NCBI GenBank assembly: GCA_020161355.1
Contig: JAIUOF010000003.1
Coordinates: 248,001-312,000 of the forward strand
Origin: Bacteroidota bacterium
GTDB lineage: Bacteria; Bacteroidota; Bacteroidia; Cytophagales; Spirosomataceae
DNA: 64,000 bases
Direction: 5' to 3'
The translations under genes were made by a program, and so were the position numbers. This document shows positions 1 through 8,906 of the stretch, piece after piece (the first letter of the stretch is position 1; each line of letters begins with the position of its first letter). The notes beneath the pieces are model-generated. The model was given only the letters and a program-made list of their open reading frames with translations, did not search any database and was not told where the DNA came from.

Positions 1-3000
1 GGTAATATCCACATTTGTGGCAGTATTTGGACCTGAGTTTTGAACATTAATGGTATATGTCAAAATATCACCTACTCTAACATTTCCTGCACTTACAAAT
101 TTCCTCAGACTTATATCAGCAACAGGGCTTGGGATAATCACATTGATAACCTCATCGTCATCATCATCTTCGTTCAACAATGCTCCGTTATTCGGTGATG
201 AATCTGGGTCATGTTGATCTGAGGCAATAACTTCAACTATATTAATAATATTTCCTTCGGTTGAAACCAGTGTATTATAAGTATATGTCAACGTTTGTCC
301 CGGTGCGATTGCCGGAACTGTCATGGTTAACGTATCATTGTTATTTGCAAACGTCGGACTTGAGTCAAACGACAAACCATCAGGAAGAATATCTCTCAAT
401 ACTACATTTGTGGCTGTATCAGGTCCAGCATTAGAAACATTTACTGTGTATTGAATTACATCCCCTAAAATCACAATTCTACGGTCTGCAGTTTTAATTA
501 ATGATATATCAGCTACTTTCAAACAGCTAATTTCTGTAATTGTAGTAGTTGAAGGATCACTGTAACATCCGGCACCTGACCTTTCAAACAAATAGTAGGT
601 TCCTGCACCAACGGCTGACGGTGTCGACACCAAAGGCGATGAGGATGTATTTCCTGTATGCCATTCAAATACACCACCAACAGTGGTCGTACCATTGGTT
701 ATATATGCAGAAAGATTAGCAGTTTCAGTATCACAAATTTGAACCGATGGTGTGCTCACAGGAGTCAGTGGCCTCGGATTAACATTTATCGAGATTGCCG
801 TTCTGTTATTTGGACAAGTAGGCGGAACAGAATCCAACTGAGCATAATAAACAGTTGAAGCAGTTGGGCTAAGTGTCAAACTTTGTCCGCTGTTAGTAGC
901 ATATGCCATTGTACCTCCTGTAGGAGCAAGATACCATTGAATACCTGTACCGTCTGAAGAAGTGGCTGTCAATACAGTACTTTCTCCATTACATATATCA
1001 TTATCAGTTGCAGAAATCGTCTGAATTGTAGGACAAACCAATAGATAAAGTGCAGCATCTACTGTATTGAATATAGCTCCAGAGGTAATCGTAAATGTAT
1101 TGGAAATTCCTGTTGTAGGGTCAATATCACTATCAATTGCGTCATTGGCTCCTACATTAGCAGCTGAACCTAAATAACCAGATGGTATTCCCACTACAAT
1201 CCTGTAATTACCGGGTACCAAATTACTAAACTGATAATTTCCACTTGCATTTGTGGTTGTTGAGGCCACAAATGTTCCGGTTGAAGTCTGCAAGGTGACT
1301 GCAACGCTTGGTAAACCGGATTCTCCTACATCCTGTAATCCGTTTTTATTGATATCGTTCCATACCAAATCGCCCACCGTACCATAAGCAGTTACAGTAA
1401 ATGTCTCGAAATCTGAATCATCTTCATCACCTCCAAGTTTTCCATTTTCCAGAATATTATTATCCAGCGTATTATTATCGTTTCCAACAATATTATCCGG
1501 AGTGGAATCAAAATCTGTAACATCCTCACCAGATGAACCCTTGTTACCGCTAATCTCAGCTCGGTTGGTAATGCTTCCCCCCACAAAAGATGGACTCACT
1601 ATAAATGAGATTGGTATGGTGACATTAGCCCCAGAAATGAGGGATAGGTTTGGATTGTTATAGGTTGCCAAACTTCCCACCTGAGTCCAGGCGGTGTCGT
1701 TGAGCATTAAACCAGCCGGAATGTAATCTGTCAGAGCTATTTGTGTAGCATTGACTGTACCCTGATTATATAAATTTAAGTTGAAAGTAATACCCATTCC
1801 CGGATATACTGTACCGGCCGAAGCACGTGTTTTGGATAATGCAAGGTCAAAAACAGGAGCTGCAGAAACCGTTACGTTTGAAATATCAAAATCATCTTCG
1901 TCACCTCCCAATTTACCGTTTTGGGTAATCATATCATCAACCGATGTACTGTCATTGGAAGCATTATTGTCAAGATCAGAATCCCAATCAGAAATCGCTT
2001 CGCGAGCAGGGCCAGTTGCAGAAGATATCTCAGCTGAGTTGGTCAAACTACCGGAATAAGCCGCAGAAACAGAAAATGTAATAGACCTTGAGATAGTATC
2101 ACCAGCAACAAGGCTATCGATTGTATTTTTCAATGTCGCGATTCCACCTGTACTCACCCAGTTTGTATCTGCCAGGGTTAAACCGGAAGGAATATAGTCT
2201 GAAATTTGGATTTGAGTGGCATTTTGGTTACCCTGATTATATACATCAAAATAAAAAGTAATGTTATTTCCCGCAACTACAGTTGAAACCGAGCTCCTTT
2301 TAACCATAGCAAGGTCAAATCGGGGGCCTTCTTCGACCATAATAGCACAACACCCTGTAGCTGGACAAGTGGTAAGTGTAGTTGTAAATGAATAATCACC
2401 AACTCCTTTGATGGTGAGCGTACTGTCAGGATTAATGGTGGCTTCTGGTGTAGAAGCATTTATTGCGATACCATTTCTATACCAAACAATCCCGGACCCT
2501 AAAGTGTAAGGTGCGGGAACTTCAACGAGGTACTCATCTCCGGGGTACCAATGTATAGGAACTGAAAAACAGGAGGAGGCAATATCATCCTCTGTTAAAT
2601 CAGCATTACCAGGCTGGGAATCAATATCATAATCTGGACTGCTCTGTATCTCGGCTGTATTAAAAAATACACCTCTTCCAAAAACAGTACCTGTTAATGT
2701 AAGACTTAAAGAATCGCCCCCGGCAAGGGAATTGATAAACCAACTTCCAACTCCTGTAACTGAATTATAAGACCAGATACCTCCACTCACAGTACCGTTG
2801 ATAGTGTTAAGACCGGTCATAGGAACTACGTCCTGAATCTGAATATTTGTAGCAGCATTGGTGCCCTGGTTTACCAACCACACGGTGTATGTGATTGAAT
2901 TGCCTATTGATGGCTGAGAAATGCTTACACTTTGTTTTAGGGCCAAATCCACATCAGCTGCTTTTGTAAAGCTACTTGAAAACATCAGCAAAAATGCAAG

Positions 3001-3378
3001 AGCATTTCCTATGAAACCATAAGACCTAAAACTACCGGAATTTACACCGAAGTTATTTCCTTTTTTGAAATTCGGGTTAACTAAATGCAATAACCTAAAT
3101 ACAAAGGAATTTAATGTTAAAAAATTTAAGGAGAGCTGTTTCATAGATTCGTTTTTAAACAAAGAAATCACCCTTTTCTTTGGTACCTGAATATTCAATT
3201 CTTTTTCACTTTTTGGTTCACTATTCCTGATTACGTTCCAGCCAGAATTTAACCCTGTTGATGAAGTGTCAACGTCATCAGAAAAAATATCAATTGAAAC
3301 ATCATGTTTTGATTTTGAATCAAGACAAACATGCTCAAGTTCATAAATTCTCCGAAGTGGGTAAAAAATTCTATTCAT
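1..3378 (-). CDS. Giant DUF11/SdrD_B repeat surface protein, N-terminal part (partial at left edge)
   Basis: Reading the minus strand from the ATG at 3378, the frame stays open to base 1 (1,126 codons, no stop), so the gene continues beyond the window. Order seen: about 130 N-terminal residues ending in a hydrophobic signal-like stretch (about 3050-2975); a DUF11 domain (about 2960-2580); an Ig-like module with a GCC motif (about 2578-2325); two DUF11 domains (about 2325-1390); an SdrD_B domain starting VGDLVWNDINKNG (about 1390-1040); two Ig/PKD-like modules (about 1035-525); and one complete plus one partial DUF11 (510-1). Domain names are from family knowledge. An in-frame ATG at 3144 (MKQLSLNF) gives a shorter leader and is the alternative start; I keep 3378 because a TAnnTTTG box lies at 3460-3467. 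Likely an exported adhesin or matrix protein of the same class as the plus-strand giant at 43181. Mechanism of secretion is not visible here. Confidence 0.85.
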   Translation of the reverse strand, partial: MNRIFYPLRRIYELEHVCLDSKSKHDVSIDIFSDDVDTSSTGLNSGWNVIRNSEPKSEKELNIQVPKKRVISLFKNESMKQLSLNFLTLNSFVFRLLHLVNPNFKKGNNFGVNSGSFRSYGFIGNALAFLLMFSSSFTKAADVDLALKQSVSISQPSIGNSITYTVWLVNQGTNAATNIQIQDVVPMTGLNTINGTVSGGIWSYNSVTGVGSWFINSLAGGDSLSLTLTGTVFGRGVFFNTAEIQSSPDYDIDSQPGNADLTEDDIASSCFSVPIHWYPGDEYLVEVPAPYTLGSGIVWYRNGIAINASTPEATINPDSTLTIKGVGDYSFTTTLTTCPATGCCAIMVEEGPRFDLAMVKRSSVSTVVAGNNITFYFDVYNQGNQNATQIQISDYIPSGLTLADTNWVSTGGIATLKNTIDSLVAGDTISRSITFSVSAAYSGSLTNSAEISSATGPAREAISDWDSDLDNNASNDSTSVDDMITQNGKLGGDEDDFDISNVTVSAAPVFDLALSKTRASAGTVYPGMGITFNLNLYNQGTVNATQIALTDYIPAGLMLNDTAWTQVGSLATYNNPNLSLISGANVTIPISFIVSPSFVGGSITNRAEISGNKGSSGEDVTDFDSTPDNIVGNDNNTLDNNILENGKLGGDEDDSDFETFTVTAYGTVGDLVWNDINKNGLQDVGESGLPSVAVTLQTSTGTFVASTTTNASGNYQFSNLVPGNYRIVVGIPSGYLGSAANVGANDAIDSDIDPTTGISNTFTITSGAIFNTVDAALYLLVCPTIQTISATDNDICNGESTVLTATSSDGTGIQWYLAPTGGTMAYATNSGQSLTLSPTASTVYYAQLDSVPPTCPNNRTAISINVNPRPLTPVSTPSVQICDTETANLSAYITNGTTTVGGVFEWHTGNTSSSPLVSTPSAVGAGTYYLFERSGAGCYSDPSTTTITEISCLKVADISLIKTADRRIVILGDVIQYTVNVSNAGPDTATNVVLRDILPDGLSFDSSPTFANNNDTLTMTVPAIAPGQTLTYTYNTLVSTEGNIINIVEVIASDQHDPDSSPNNGALLNEDDDDDEVINVIIPSPVADISLRKFVSAGNVRVGDILTYTINVQNSGPNTATNVDIT

Positions 3379-3459
3379 TCTAAAATCCTAATTTCATTTC
3401 GCTTTTTTGCAATAGATATGAAATGGATACAATAATCCTATTCACCATGACAAGGCATC

Positions 3460-3467
3460 CAAAACTA
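3460..3467 (-). promoter_or_regulatory. Putative -7 box (TAGTTTTG) for the left giant gene
   Basis: TAGTTTTG on the minus strand matches the Bacteroidota -7 consensus TAnnTTTG, about 80 nt before the ATG at 3378. It is part of TTGGCATAGTTTT, a 13-mer that occurs a second time at 3634-3646. No clear -33 TTTG is present. The rest of the 378-bp gap 3379-3756 shows only the second 13-mer and the inverted repeat at 3657-3682. Confidence 0.45.
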
Positions 3468-3656
3468 TGCCAATCAATATTCAGGAAAATTTTAAATTAT
3501 CAAGCGGGTAAGTTGCCAGATCTATTTTATTGATATTAAATAAATTAAATCTTTATTAGTATTTCAGGATTTTCAAATGACCTTTGGAATATTCTTTAGT
3601 TTTTTCCAAATTTTAGCTATTTTTTACATATCTAAAACTATGCCAAAACCGGGAAT

Positions 3657-3682
3657 AATTGTGATTTAAGGGTATCACAATT
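3657..3682. repeat. Perfect 9-bp inverted repeat (AATTGTGAT/ATCACAATT), possible operator
   Basis: Arms AATTGTGAT (3657-3665) and ATCACAATT (3674-3682) are separated by 8 bp. It lies between the stop of the barrel gene (3757) and the start of the left giant gene. There is no T-run after it on either strand, so an operator is more likely than a terminator. The spacing does not fit the CRP pattern TGTGA-N6-TCACA. Confidence 0.35.
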
Positions 3683-3756
3683 GATATAAATCAACAAAAA
3701 AAGGAGAAAATGGATCGCTAAAAATAGAATTGAAAAGCTATCAAAAACGGCGTAAA

Positions 3757-6072
3757 TCAGAAGTCTTTTCCTACTGAAATATAGAATTTGGGACTATTAA
3801 ATTCTTTATCTTCACGACCAACTGCGTAATCAAACTTCACCAAAACGCCTAATATGGTGGTTCTGGCACCAAATCCCAGGCCTGCCAGAAATGGGTTTTT
3901 AAAGTTGGTAACTTCAGCAAAAAAAGGACTATTATTATCACCAAGAACGATAGTGTTTAAGCTGTTTTGCTTTGAAAATGGACCAGCAGAACCATTCCAG
4001 GCAGTACCGATATCAGAGAAAGCAACCAATTGCAAACTTCTTAAAATTGAGCTGGTCATGGAACTTCTCGGAAAGTATTCCGACATATAAGCCCTTAACT
4101 CAATATTCGTTAACAAATGATTGTTCCCGTACAATCTTGCGAAATCAAACCCTCTCAGGTTTCCGGCAAAATTATAGAACAGAATATCCCTCATATCTCC
4201 TTCTTTTCCGGGAATCATGGTTTCGGCGTCATATATTGACCGGTTAAGCCAGTTTTCTGCCCCTCCAATAAATGTAAACTTTGGTGCATTTCCTGTTGAT
4301 CGTCCATAATTTATTCTTCCCGCTGCCAAAAGACCTTTCACCAAAGGTTGATAATGCCTAATATCGATATTTAGTTTATTGAAATCAAATCTGTTATCTC
4401 CAATATTCTTAAATTTTTGATAAGAAAAAATCCCTTTGGTTCCTATTTCAAAACCTTTGGAATCTGCAAGCCGCGTTTTGTCATAAACCAGATCAAACTT
4501 AGGATTTAAAAATAACTGATTCAGATTATCCCTACTTTTGGAAATATCAAAAATATCATATTCTATATCCGTGGTTTTAAGCATATTAGCTGAAACTGAT
4601 ATTTTTAAATTTTGATTAATGGGATAAATGCCTGCAGCACTAAAATTCTGAGAAATCAAACGCCTGAGCAAATAAGGGTTCTCTTCAGTCAAAAACATCT
4701 TCAAAGCCCTGAAAATATAAATATTTGATTCATCAACGCTTTCAATGTTTATAGAACGTTTTTTGTACTCAAACACCCAGTCGAGTTTTTTAGTATAATT
4801 ACCGTAATTTATGGTATAATCAAAATTCTTTAGCAAAGGCGTAGATGGCCTGAGATACCCTGAAAAAGTAAGAATATTATTTTCAAGTAAGTCATTGAAT
4901 ATCAAACGACCACCAACACCAAATCTCCGGATGGGGTCGATTAGAATATCATAAGTGGTACCATTGGAAACAAAATAATTTTTATAGCCTTTTATTGCAC
5001 TAAGTTTAACCCTTTCAGCATTTTTCCCGGACTCCAAAGTTTTGGTCTTTTCAGATGTACTTTGCTGATTTTCAGCATTTTTCCTATCTCCTTTATATTT
5101 TTCAATATTTTTTATATCAAAACTATAGTTTTCCGTATCAATCTCCCCCGGCAAGAGGTCATTACTTATGTCCGCCTTCTTTTCTTCAGCAATGGGTTCC
5201 GGTTTTTTCTGGGCTTCGGTAATTTTCTCGATCTCCACAGGATTTTCATAAAAGTTTCGCCATTCTCTCAAAAACTTGTTGAATGATACGCCCAAAGTAC
5301 TGGTGATACTTGATTGCTCATTCCGAATGATACGGGTCAAATTAAGAATATTGGAAATATTCTCTCTGCCATATTTCAATGCTATAAAATTCCAGATTGA
5401 CTGACCAATTATCTCAGCATCAGCATCTTTAAGGCCGGAGAGCTTTTGATTTTGAAGGCCGGTTATAGCGGTTTTGAAATCAGAAAAACGGTTAGTATTT
5501 TTATTTTCAGCAATATAGGCAGCTATACCTTTAATATACCAGTCAGGCACCATCAGCAACAACTGACTTTGAACGGCCTCTTTTAAGGATCCACCATAAA
5601 GCATATCATAAACAAAAAGGGTCGAAATCTCTTTCACCAACTCTTTCTGAAACAAGGAATCATTTTTTTGATATGCAATCTGAATGCGTGCTTTGCTTAG
5701 GTTCAGCACTTTACCGTCAAGTTCCAGAGAAGATACCAACCCAATATTACTTTGAAGTTTATCTTCAGGCGAATTATAAATGTAGATTTTCATAACCGAA
5801 AACGGCGTGTAACCCAGTACATCGGTTATTCTGCCATGTTCCTCTTCAGCCTTTCGGGCTGCTCTTTTTGCCAGCTCCTCTCCTCCCCGATAAAAGTTAA
5901 ATTCAAAATTACTGCTTTTGATGGTTTTCCATTCAAAACGCTTGGTTTGAACACGGCTTTTGCCAAATTCCTCATTTTTTATTCCATAATAATTTTGAGA
6001 AAACGCAATATTTTCACAAAAAAACAATCCGATTATTACAAAAAATATACTTTTAAGCCTCATTCCGATCAT
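3757..6072 (-). CDS. Outer-membrane Omp85-like barrel protein with degenerate peptidase MA-like domain
   Basis: 771 aa with an N-terminal signal peptide (hydrophobic SIFFVIIGLFF, cleavage after about FSQ). Residues about 45-260 resemble the peptidase MA-like fold common in Bacteroidota. Where an active member has HExxH this one reads VKEIST, and the usual Glu after the P.W motif is replaced (PDWYIKGIAAYIAE), so proteolysis is unlikely. A low-complexity charged linker (about 285-345) follows. The C-terminal about 400 residues have alternating beta strands, the GFDFARLYGN/TNIELRAY pattern of surface-antigen (Omp85/BamA-type) barrels and a terminal Phe (SVGKDF). An alternative start is the ATG at 6063 (MRLKSIFF). 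It is last in the run miaA-cmk-DAO-this gene, 27 bp after the oxidoreductase. Role unknown; possibly outer-membrane insertion, transport or anchoring. Confidence 0.75.
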   Translation of the reverse strand: MIGMRLKSIFFVIIGLFFCENIAFSQNYYGIKNEEFGKSRVQTKRFEWKTIKSSNFEFNFYRGGEELAKRAARKAEEEHGRITDVLGYTPFSVMKIYIYNSPEDKLQSNIGLVSSLELDGKVLNLSKARIQIAYQKNDSLFQKELVKEISTLFVYDMLYGGSLKEAVQSQLLLMVPDWYIKGIAAYIAENKNTNRFSDFKTAITGLQNQKLSGLKDADAEIIGQSIWNFIALKYGRENISNILNLTRIIRNEQSSITSTLGVSFNKFLREWRNFYENPVEIEKITEAQKKPEPIAEEKKADISNDLLPGEIDTENYSFDIKNIEKYKGDRKNAENQQSTSEKTKTLESGKNAERVKLSAIKGYKNYFVSNGTTYDILIDPIRRFGVGGRLIFNDLLENNILTFSGYLRPSTPLLKNFDYTINYGNYTKKLDWVFEYKKRSINIESVDESNIYIFRALKMFLTEENPYLLRRLISQNFSAAGIYPINQNLKISVSANMLKTTDIEYDIFDISKSRDNLNQLFLNPKFDLVYDKTRLADSKGFEIGTKGIFSYQKFKNIGDNRFDFNKLNIDIRHYQPLVKGLLAAGRINYGRSTGNAPKFTFIGGAENWLNRSIYDAETMIPGKEGDMRDILFYNFAGNLRGFDFARLYGNNHLLTNIELRAYMSEYFPRSSMTSSILRSLQLVAFSDIGTAWNGSAGPFSKQNSLNTIVLGDNNSPFFAEVTNFKNPFLAGLGFGARTTILGVLVKFDYAVGREDKEFNSPKFYISVGKDF

Positions 6073-6099
6073 TTTTTTTCAATTTTCATATAAGTCAGG

Positions 6100-7164
6100 T
6101 TACGAAAATAACGAATAAAACCTTTCAATGTTTGCTTCAGGATGTATATCTTTTTCTCCGGAAAGAAATCCAAGAAATTGCTCAACAAAGAATGGTGCTA
6201 TAGATACGCCTTTTGTGCCTAATCCGTTGAAGCAGAATGCATTTTTTTCTTTCGGATGTACACCAAAAAATGGACGACGGTCTGTAGTTGATGGCCTCAC
6301 TCCTGCTTGCTGACCTAAAACTTTTACATGCCTTTTCAAAAACTTCCCGGTTTTTGAAATCAATTCCTCTCTTGCCTCATCAGTATTTTCAAAATCGAGT
6401 CTGTGCCAACTGTATGTAGCCCCAAGCCTTACTTTATTTTTTCCCAGCGGCATCACCCATTTACCTTGATTCATGATTTTGCTGACATTATAGTTTTCAA
6501 CTTCTGCAATCACTGTTTCTCCTTTTACCGGATTAAACGGCAGCCATGAAAACCATGGATTATTTTTGGCAAAAAAACCATCACAAAATATTATAGCTTT
6601 TGCTTCAAAATCTTTGTAGAAAACCCGTTCAGAATTGATTTTAATTTGCTTATAATCAACAAACTCATTTAAAACATATTGCCCCTTTGAACTCAGCTTT
6701 TCTTTGATTTTTTCAAGCATCACTTTGATATCAACCCAGCCGGCCATTTTGGTATTCAGACCACCTAATTCTGATTTGATATCCTGTTGAAGAAGAGAAT
6801 CAGGTGCTTGTAATTCAAGATAATCATACAAGTCATTATGCTCCATTTGACGAGCAAAGTAAGCCTTGTTTTCTTCATTTGAAAAAGGGCGAAAAACTCC
6901 AATCGGATGAAAAAAACTAGCCTGAAGCTCTTTTTCCAAGGCCTGATAATATTCAAAAAAGTAGGGAAAAAGCTTGTCGGCCAACCAGGTTTTTCCAAGG
7001 TTTTTTCCTGTTACTGGATTAAACATCCCTCCGGCCACCAGACTGGAAGAACCCATAGATTCATCGGAAACGATAGCTATTTTTTTACCCTGGTTGGTGA
7101 GTTCGTTGGCTAAAAGTGAGCCGGCAAGGCCTCTGCCCACTATAATATAATCGAGTGTTTTCAT
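6100..7164 (-). CDS. FAD-dependent oxidoreductase, DAO family
   Basis: 354 aa. The N-terminus has the dinucleotide-binding motif VGRGLAGSLLA in a DAO-type Rossmann fold, followed by GGMFNPVTG. The C-terminal GLGTKGVSIAPFF matches the FAD-contact end of D-amino-acid oxidase, glycine oxidase and MnmC-C relatives. Family members oxidise amines or amino acids with FAD; I cannot assign the substrate. No signal peptide is apparent, so it is probably cytoplasmic. The ATG overlaps the last base of the cmk stop (TAATG), which suggests translational coupling. It lies in a minus-strand run with miaA and cmk upstream and the Omp85-like barrel gene 27 bp downstream. Confidence 0.8.
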   Translation of the reverse strand: MKTLDYIIVGRGLAGSLLANELTNQGKKIAIVSDESMGSSSLVAGGMFNPVTGKNLGKTWLADKLFPYFFEYYQALEKELQASFFHPIGVFRPFSNEENKAYFARQMEHNDLYDYLELQAPDSLLQQDIKSELGGLNTKMAGWVDIKVMLEKIKEKLSSKGQYVLNEFVDYKQIKINSERVFYKDFEAKAIIFCDGFFAKNNPWFSWLPFNPVKGETVIAEVENYNVSKIMNQGKWVMPLGKNKVRLGATYSWHRLDFENTDEAREELISKTGKFLKRHVKVLGQQAGVRPSTTDRRPFFGVHPKEKNAFCFNGLGTKGVSIAPFFVEQFLGFLSGEKDIHPEANIERFYSLFS

Positions 7165-7841
7165 TATCGGTTCATGACCATATCGGCCAGTAATATTACC
7201 TGATCTACCTGCTCATCTAGCGTCATAAAAGTGGTGTCAATTTCGATGGCGTCAAGGGCTTTTCTTAAGGGACTTTCAGCTCTGGTTGTGTCAATTTTAT
7301 CTCTGTTTTCGATATTTGAAAGTATTTCCTCCAAATCCAGGGTTTCACCTTTTGTCATAAGTTCAATCTGTCTTCTCTGAGCTCTTACCAAAGGGTCGGC
7401 AGTCATAAAAATCTTAAGTTCAGCATCCGGAAAAACCACCGTACCTATGTCCCGACCGTCCATAACCAGGCCTTTTTTCTTACCCATTTTCCGCTGCTGA
7501 TCTACCATTGCGTGCCTTACTGAAGCAATTGCACTCACTTCACTGACCCGGTTTGCCACATATAATTTCCTGATTTCGTCTTCTACATTAAGTCCGTTAA
7601 GATATACGTGATTTTGACCTTCAGCGTTTCGCCTGAAGTCAATCGATATTTCAGAAAGTGCATTAGTGATTTCTTTTTCGTTGGTAACAGAAATGTGTTT
7701 TTGGATAAAATATAAAGTAACAGCCCGATACATAGCACCTGTGTCAATATAACTGTAGCCCAAACTTTTCGCAACAGCCTTTGCAGTAGAACTTTTGCCA
7801 CACGACGAATACCCGTCAACTGCTATGATGATTTTTGACAT
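7164..7841 (-). CDS. cmk: Cytidylate kinase
   Basis: 225 aa, normal length for Cmk. It phosphorylates CMP/dCMP to the diphosphates using ATP. The P-loop is GYSSCGKSST near the N-terminus, followed by YIDTGAMYRAVT for nucleotide binding and the DGRDIGTVVFPDA block typical of Cmk, then the LID-region pattern AQRRQIE. I place the start at the ATG at 7841 (MSKIIIAVDG). The reading frame extends 17 codons further upstream, but those residues are not family-like. The stop overlaps the next gene's ATG by one base. The 66-bp gap to miaA contains no convincing promoter, so both genes probably share a transcript. Confidence 0.95.
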   Translation of the reverse strand: MSKIIIAVDGYSSCGKSSTAKAVAKSLGYSYIDTGAMYRAVTLYFIQKHISVTNEKEITNALSEISIDFRRNAEGQNHVYLNGLNVEDEIRKLYVANRVSEVSAIASVRHAMVDQQRKMGKKKGLVMDGRDIGTVVFPDAELKIFMTADPLVRAQRRQIELMTKGETLDLEEILSNIENRDKIDTTRAESPLRKALDAIEIDTTFMTLDEQVDQVILLADMVMNR

Positions 7842-7907
7842 AGTTTTAATTTTATACAAAATAAAGAAATTTGACTCAAATACCCGAATCAAATCGTATG
7901 AAGAATA

Positions 7908-8831
7908 TCAGATTTCAAGTAGTTTTTGCGAAATAAAATCAATGGCAATCTGTGGATCACGAGCATCAAACCACTCAAAATGATCCTGATTTTTAAACCA
8001 GGTGAGCTGGCGTTTGGCATAACGGCGGGTGTTACGTTTTAGCAGTTCTACCATACTTTGATAGTCATACTCATGTTTAAAATACCCAAAAACTTCCTTA
8101 TAACCAACCGTTTGCAGTGCATTATGGTTTTCAAATTTTTTTAGTCTTTCCACCTCTTCCAGCAATCCTTGCTCCAGCATCAGGTCAACTCTCCGGTTGA
8201 TTCTGTCGTAAAGTTCTTCTCTTGGGCGTTCGAGGCCAATTTTTATCACCTCATAATCCAGCTGTTTTTCTTTAATTGCCTTAAATGAAGAAAACTTCCT
8301 TCCTGTGCCTTCACACACTTCCAATGCACGTACCACACGCTGGCTGTTTTGGATATCAATATTTTGAAAAGTATCGGGGTCTTTTTCTTTCAGTTCATTT
8401 TGCAAAACTCCAATACCTTCATTTTCAAGCCTTTTCATGTATTTTTCTCTTATTTCCGGTGAAACAGAAGGCATATCATCAAGTCCATAGAGTAAAGCTT
8501 TCACAAATAATCCTGAGCCTCCGGTGAGTATGGCAACAGGGTTATTTTTAAAATATGCTTCTAAAAGATTATCTGCTTGTCGTTCAAAATCACCGGCACT
8601 GAAATCATCAAGAATGCTATGACTATCAATAAAATGATGCTTCACACCACGCATTTCAAGGGCGGTGGGTTTTGCCGTACCGATGCTCATTTCTTTATAA
8701 AACTGTCTTGAATCTGCCGAGAATATATCACAGTTGAGTTTTTGAGCCAATTGTACACAAAAATCTGTCTTTCCCACTGCTGTAGGACCAACTACCACTA
8801 CCAGGACAGGTTTTTGGAGGTTTTCTGCCAA
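7908..8831 (-). CDS. miaA: tRNA dimethylallyltransferase
   Basis: Transfers a dimethylallyl group to A37 of tRNAs that read UNN codons. The P-loop GPTAVGKT, the DSRQFYKEMSIGTAKPT segment, the HHFIDS stretch and the C-terminal RRYAKRQLTWF motif are diagnostic. No in-frame ATG exists near the 5' end. The most upstream possible start, TTG at 8855, lies inside a perfect -7 box TAAGTTTG (8853-8860), so it would precede the transcription start. I therefore choose the TTG at 8831 (307 aa), which is consistent with family length. A start at 8855 would add 8 residues and cannot be excluded. First gene of the minus-strand run that includes cmk and the DAO oxidoreductase, divergent from the DUF4230 gene. 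Confidence 0.9.
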   Translation of the reverse strand: MAENLQKPVLVVVVGPTAVGKTDFCVQLAQKLNCDIFSADSRQFYKEMSIGTAKPTALEMRGVKHHFIDSHSILDDFSAGDFERQADNLLEAYFKNNPVAILTGGSGLFVKALLYGLDDMPSVSPEIREKYMKRLENEGIGVLQNELKEKDPDTFQNIDIQNSQRVVRALEVCEGTGRKFSSFKAIKEKQLDYEVIKIGLERPREELYDRINRRVDLMLEQGLLEEVERLKKFENHNALQTVGYKEVFGYFKHEYDYQSMVELLKRNTRRYAKRQLTWFKNQDHFEWFDARDPQIAIDFISQKLLEI

Positions 8832-8852
8832 ACTATCTTCATTTTTCTGATA

Positions 8853-8860
8853 CAAACTTA
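8853..8860 (-). promoter_or_regulatory. -7 promoter box (TAAGTTTG) of miaA
   Basis: Exact TAnnTTTG match on the minus strand. Transcription would begin near 8845, so the miaA start must lie downstream of it. The -33 element is not obvious. Confidence 0.5.
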
Positions 8861-8880
8861 CTATAAAATTAGATTTTTCT

Positions 8881-8888
8881 TAACTTCG
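8881..8888 (+). promoter_or_regulatory. Weak -7 box (TAACTTCG) before the DUF4230 gene
   Basis: One mismatch to TAnnTTTG, about 19 bp before the ATG at 8907. It would make a short leader in the divergent region shared with miaA. Confidence 0.3.
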
Positions 8889-8906
8889 GATTTCAATACA
8901 ACAAAT

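Noticed and set aside
3634..3646. Second TTGGCATAGTTTT copy as a sigma-54 promoter
   Set aside because: It has the -24 half, but the -12 position reads TAGA instead of TTGC, and it is more than 250 bp from the gene start.
3657..3682. Inverted repeat as a CRP site
   Set aside because: The spacer between TGTGA and TCACA is 10 bp rather than 6.
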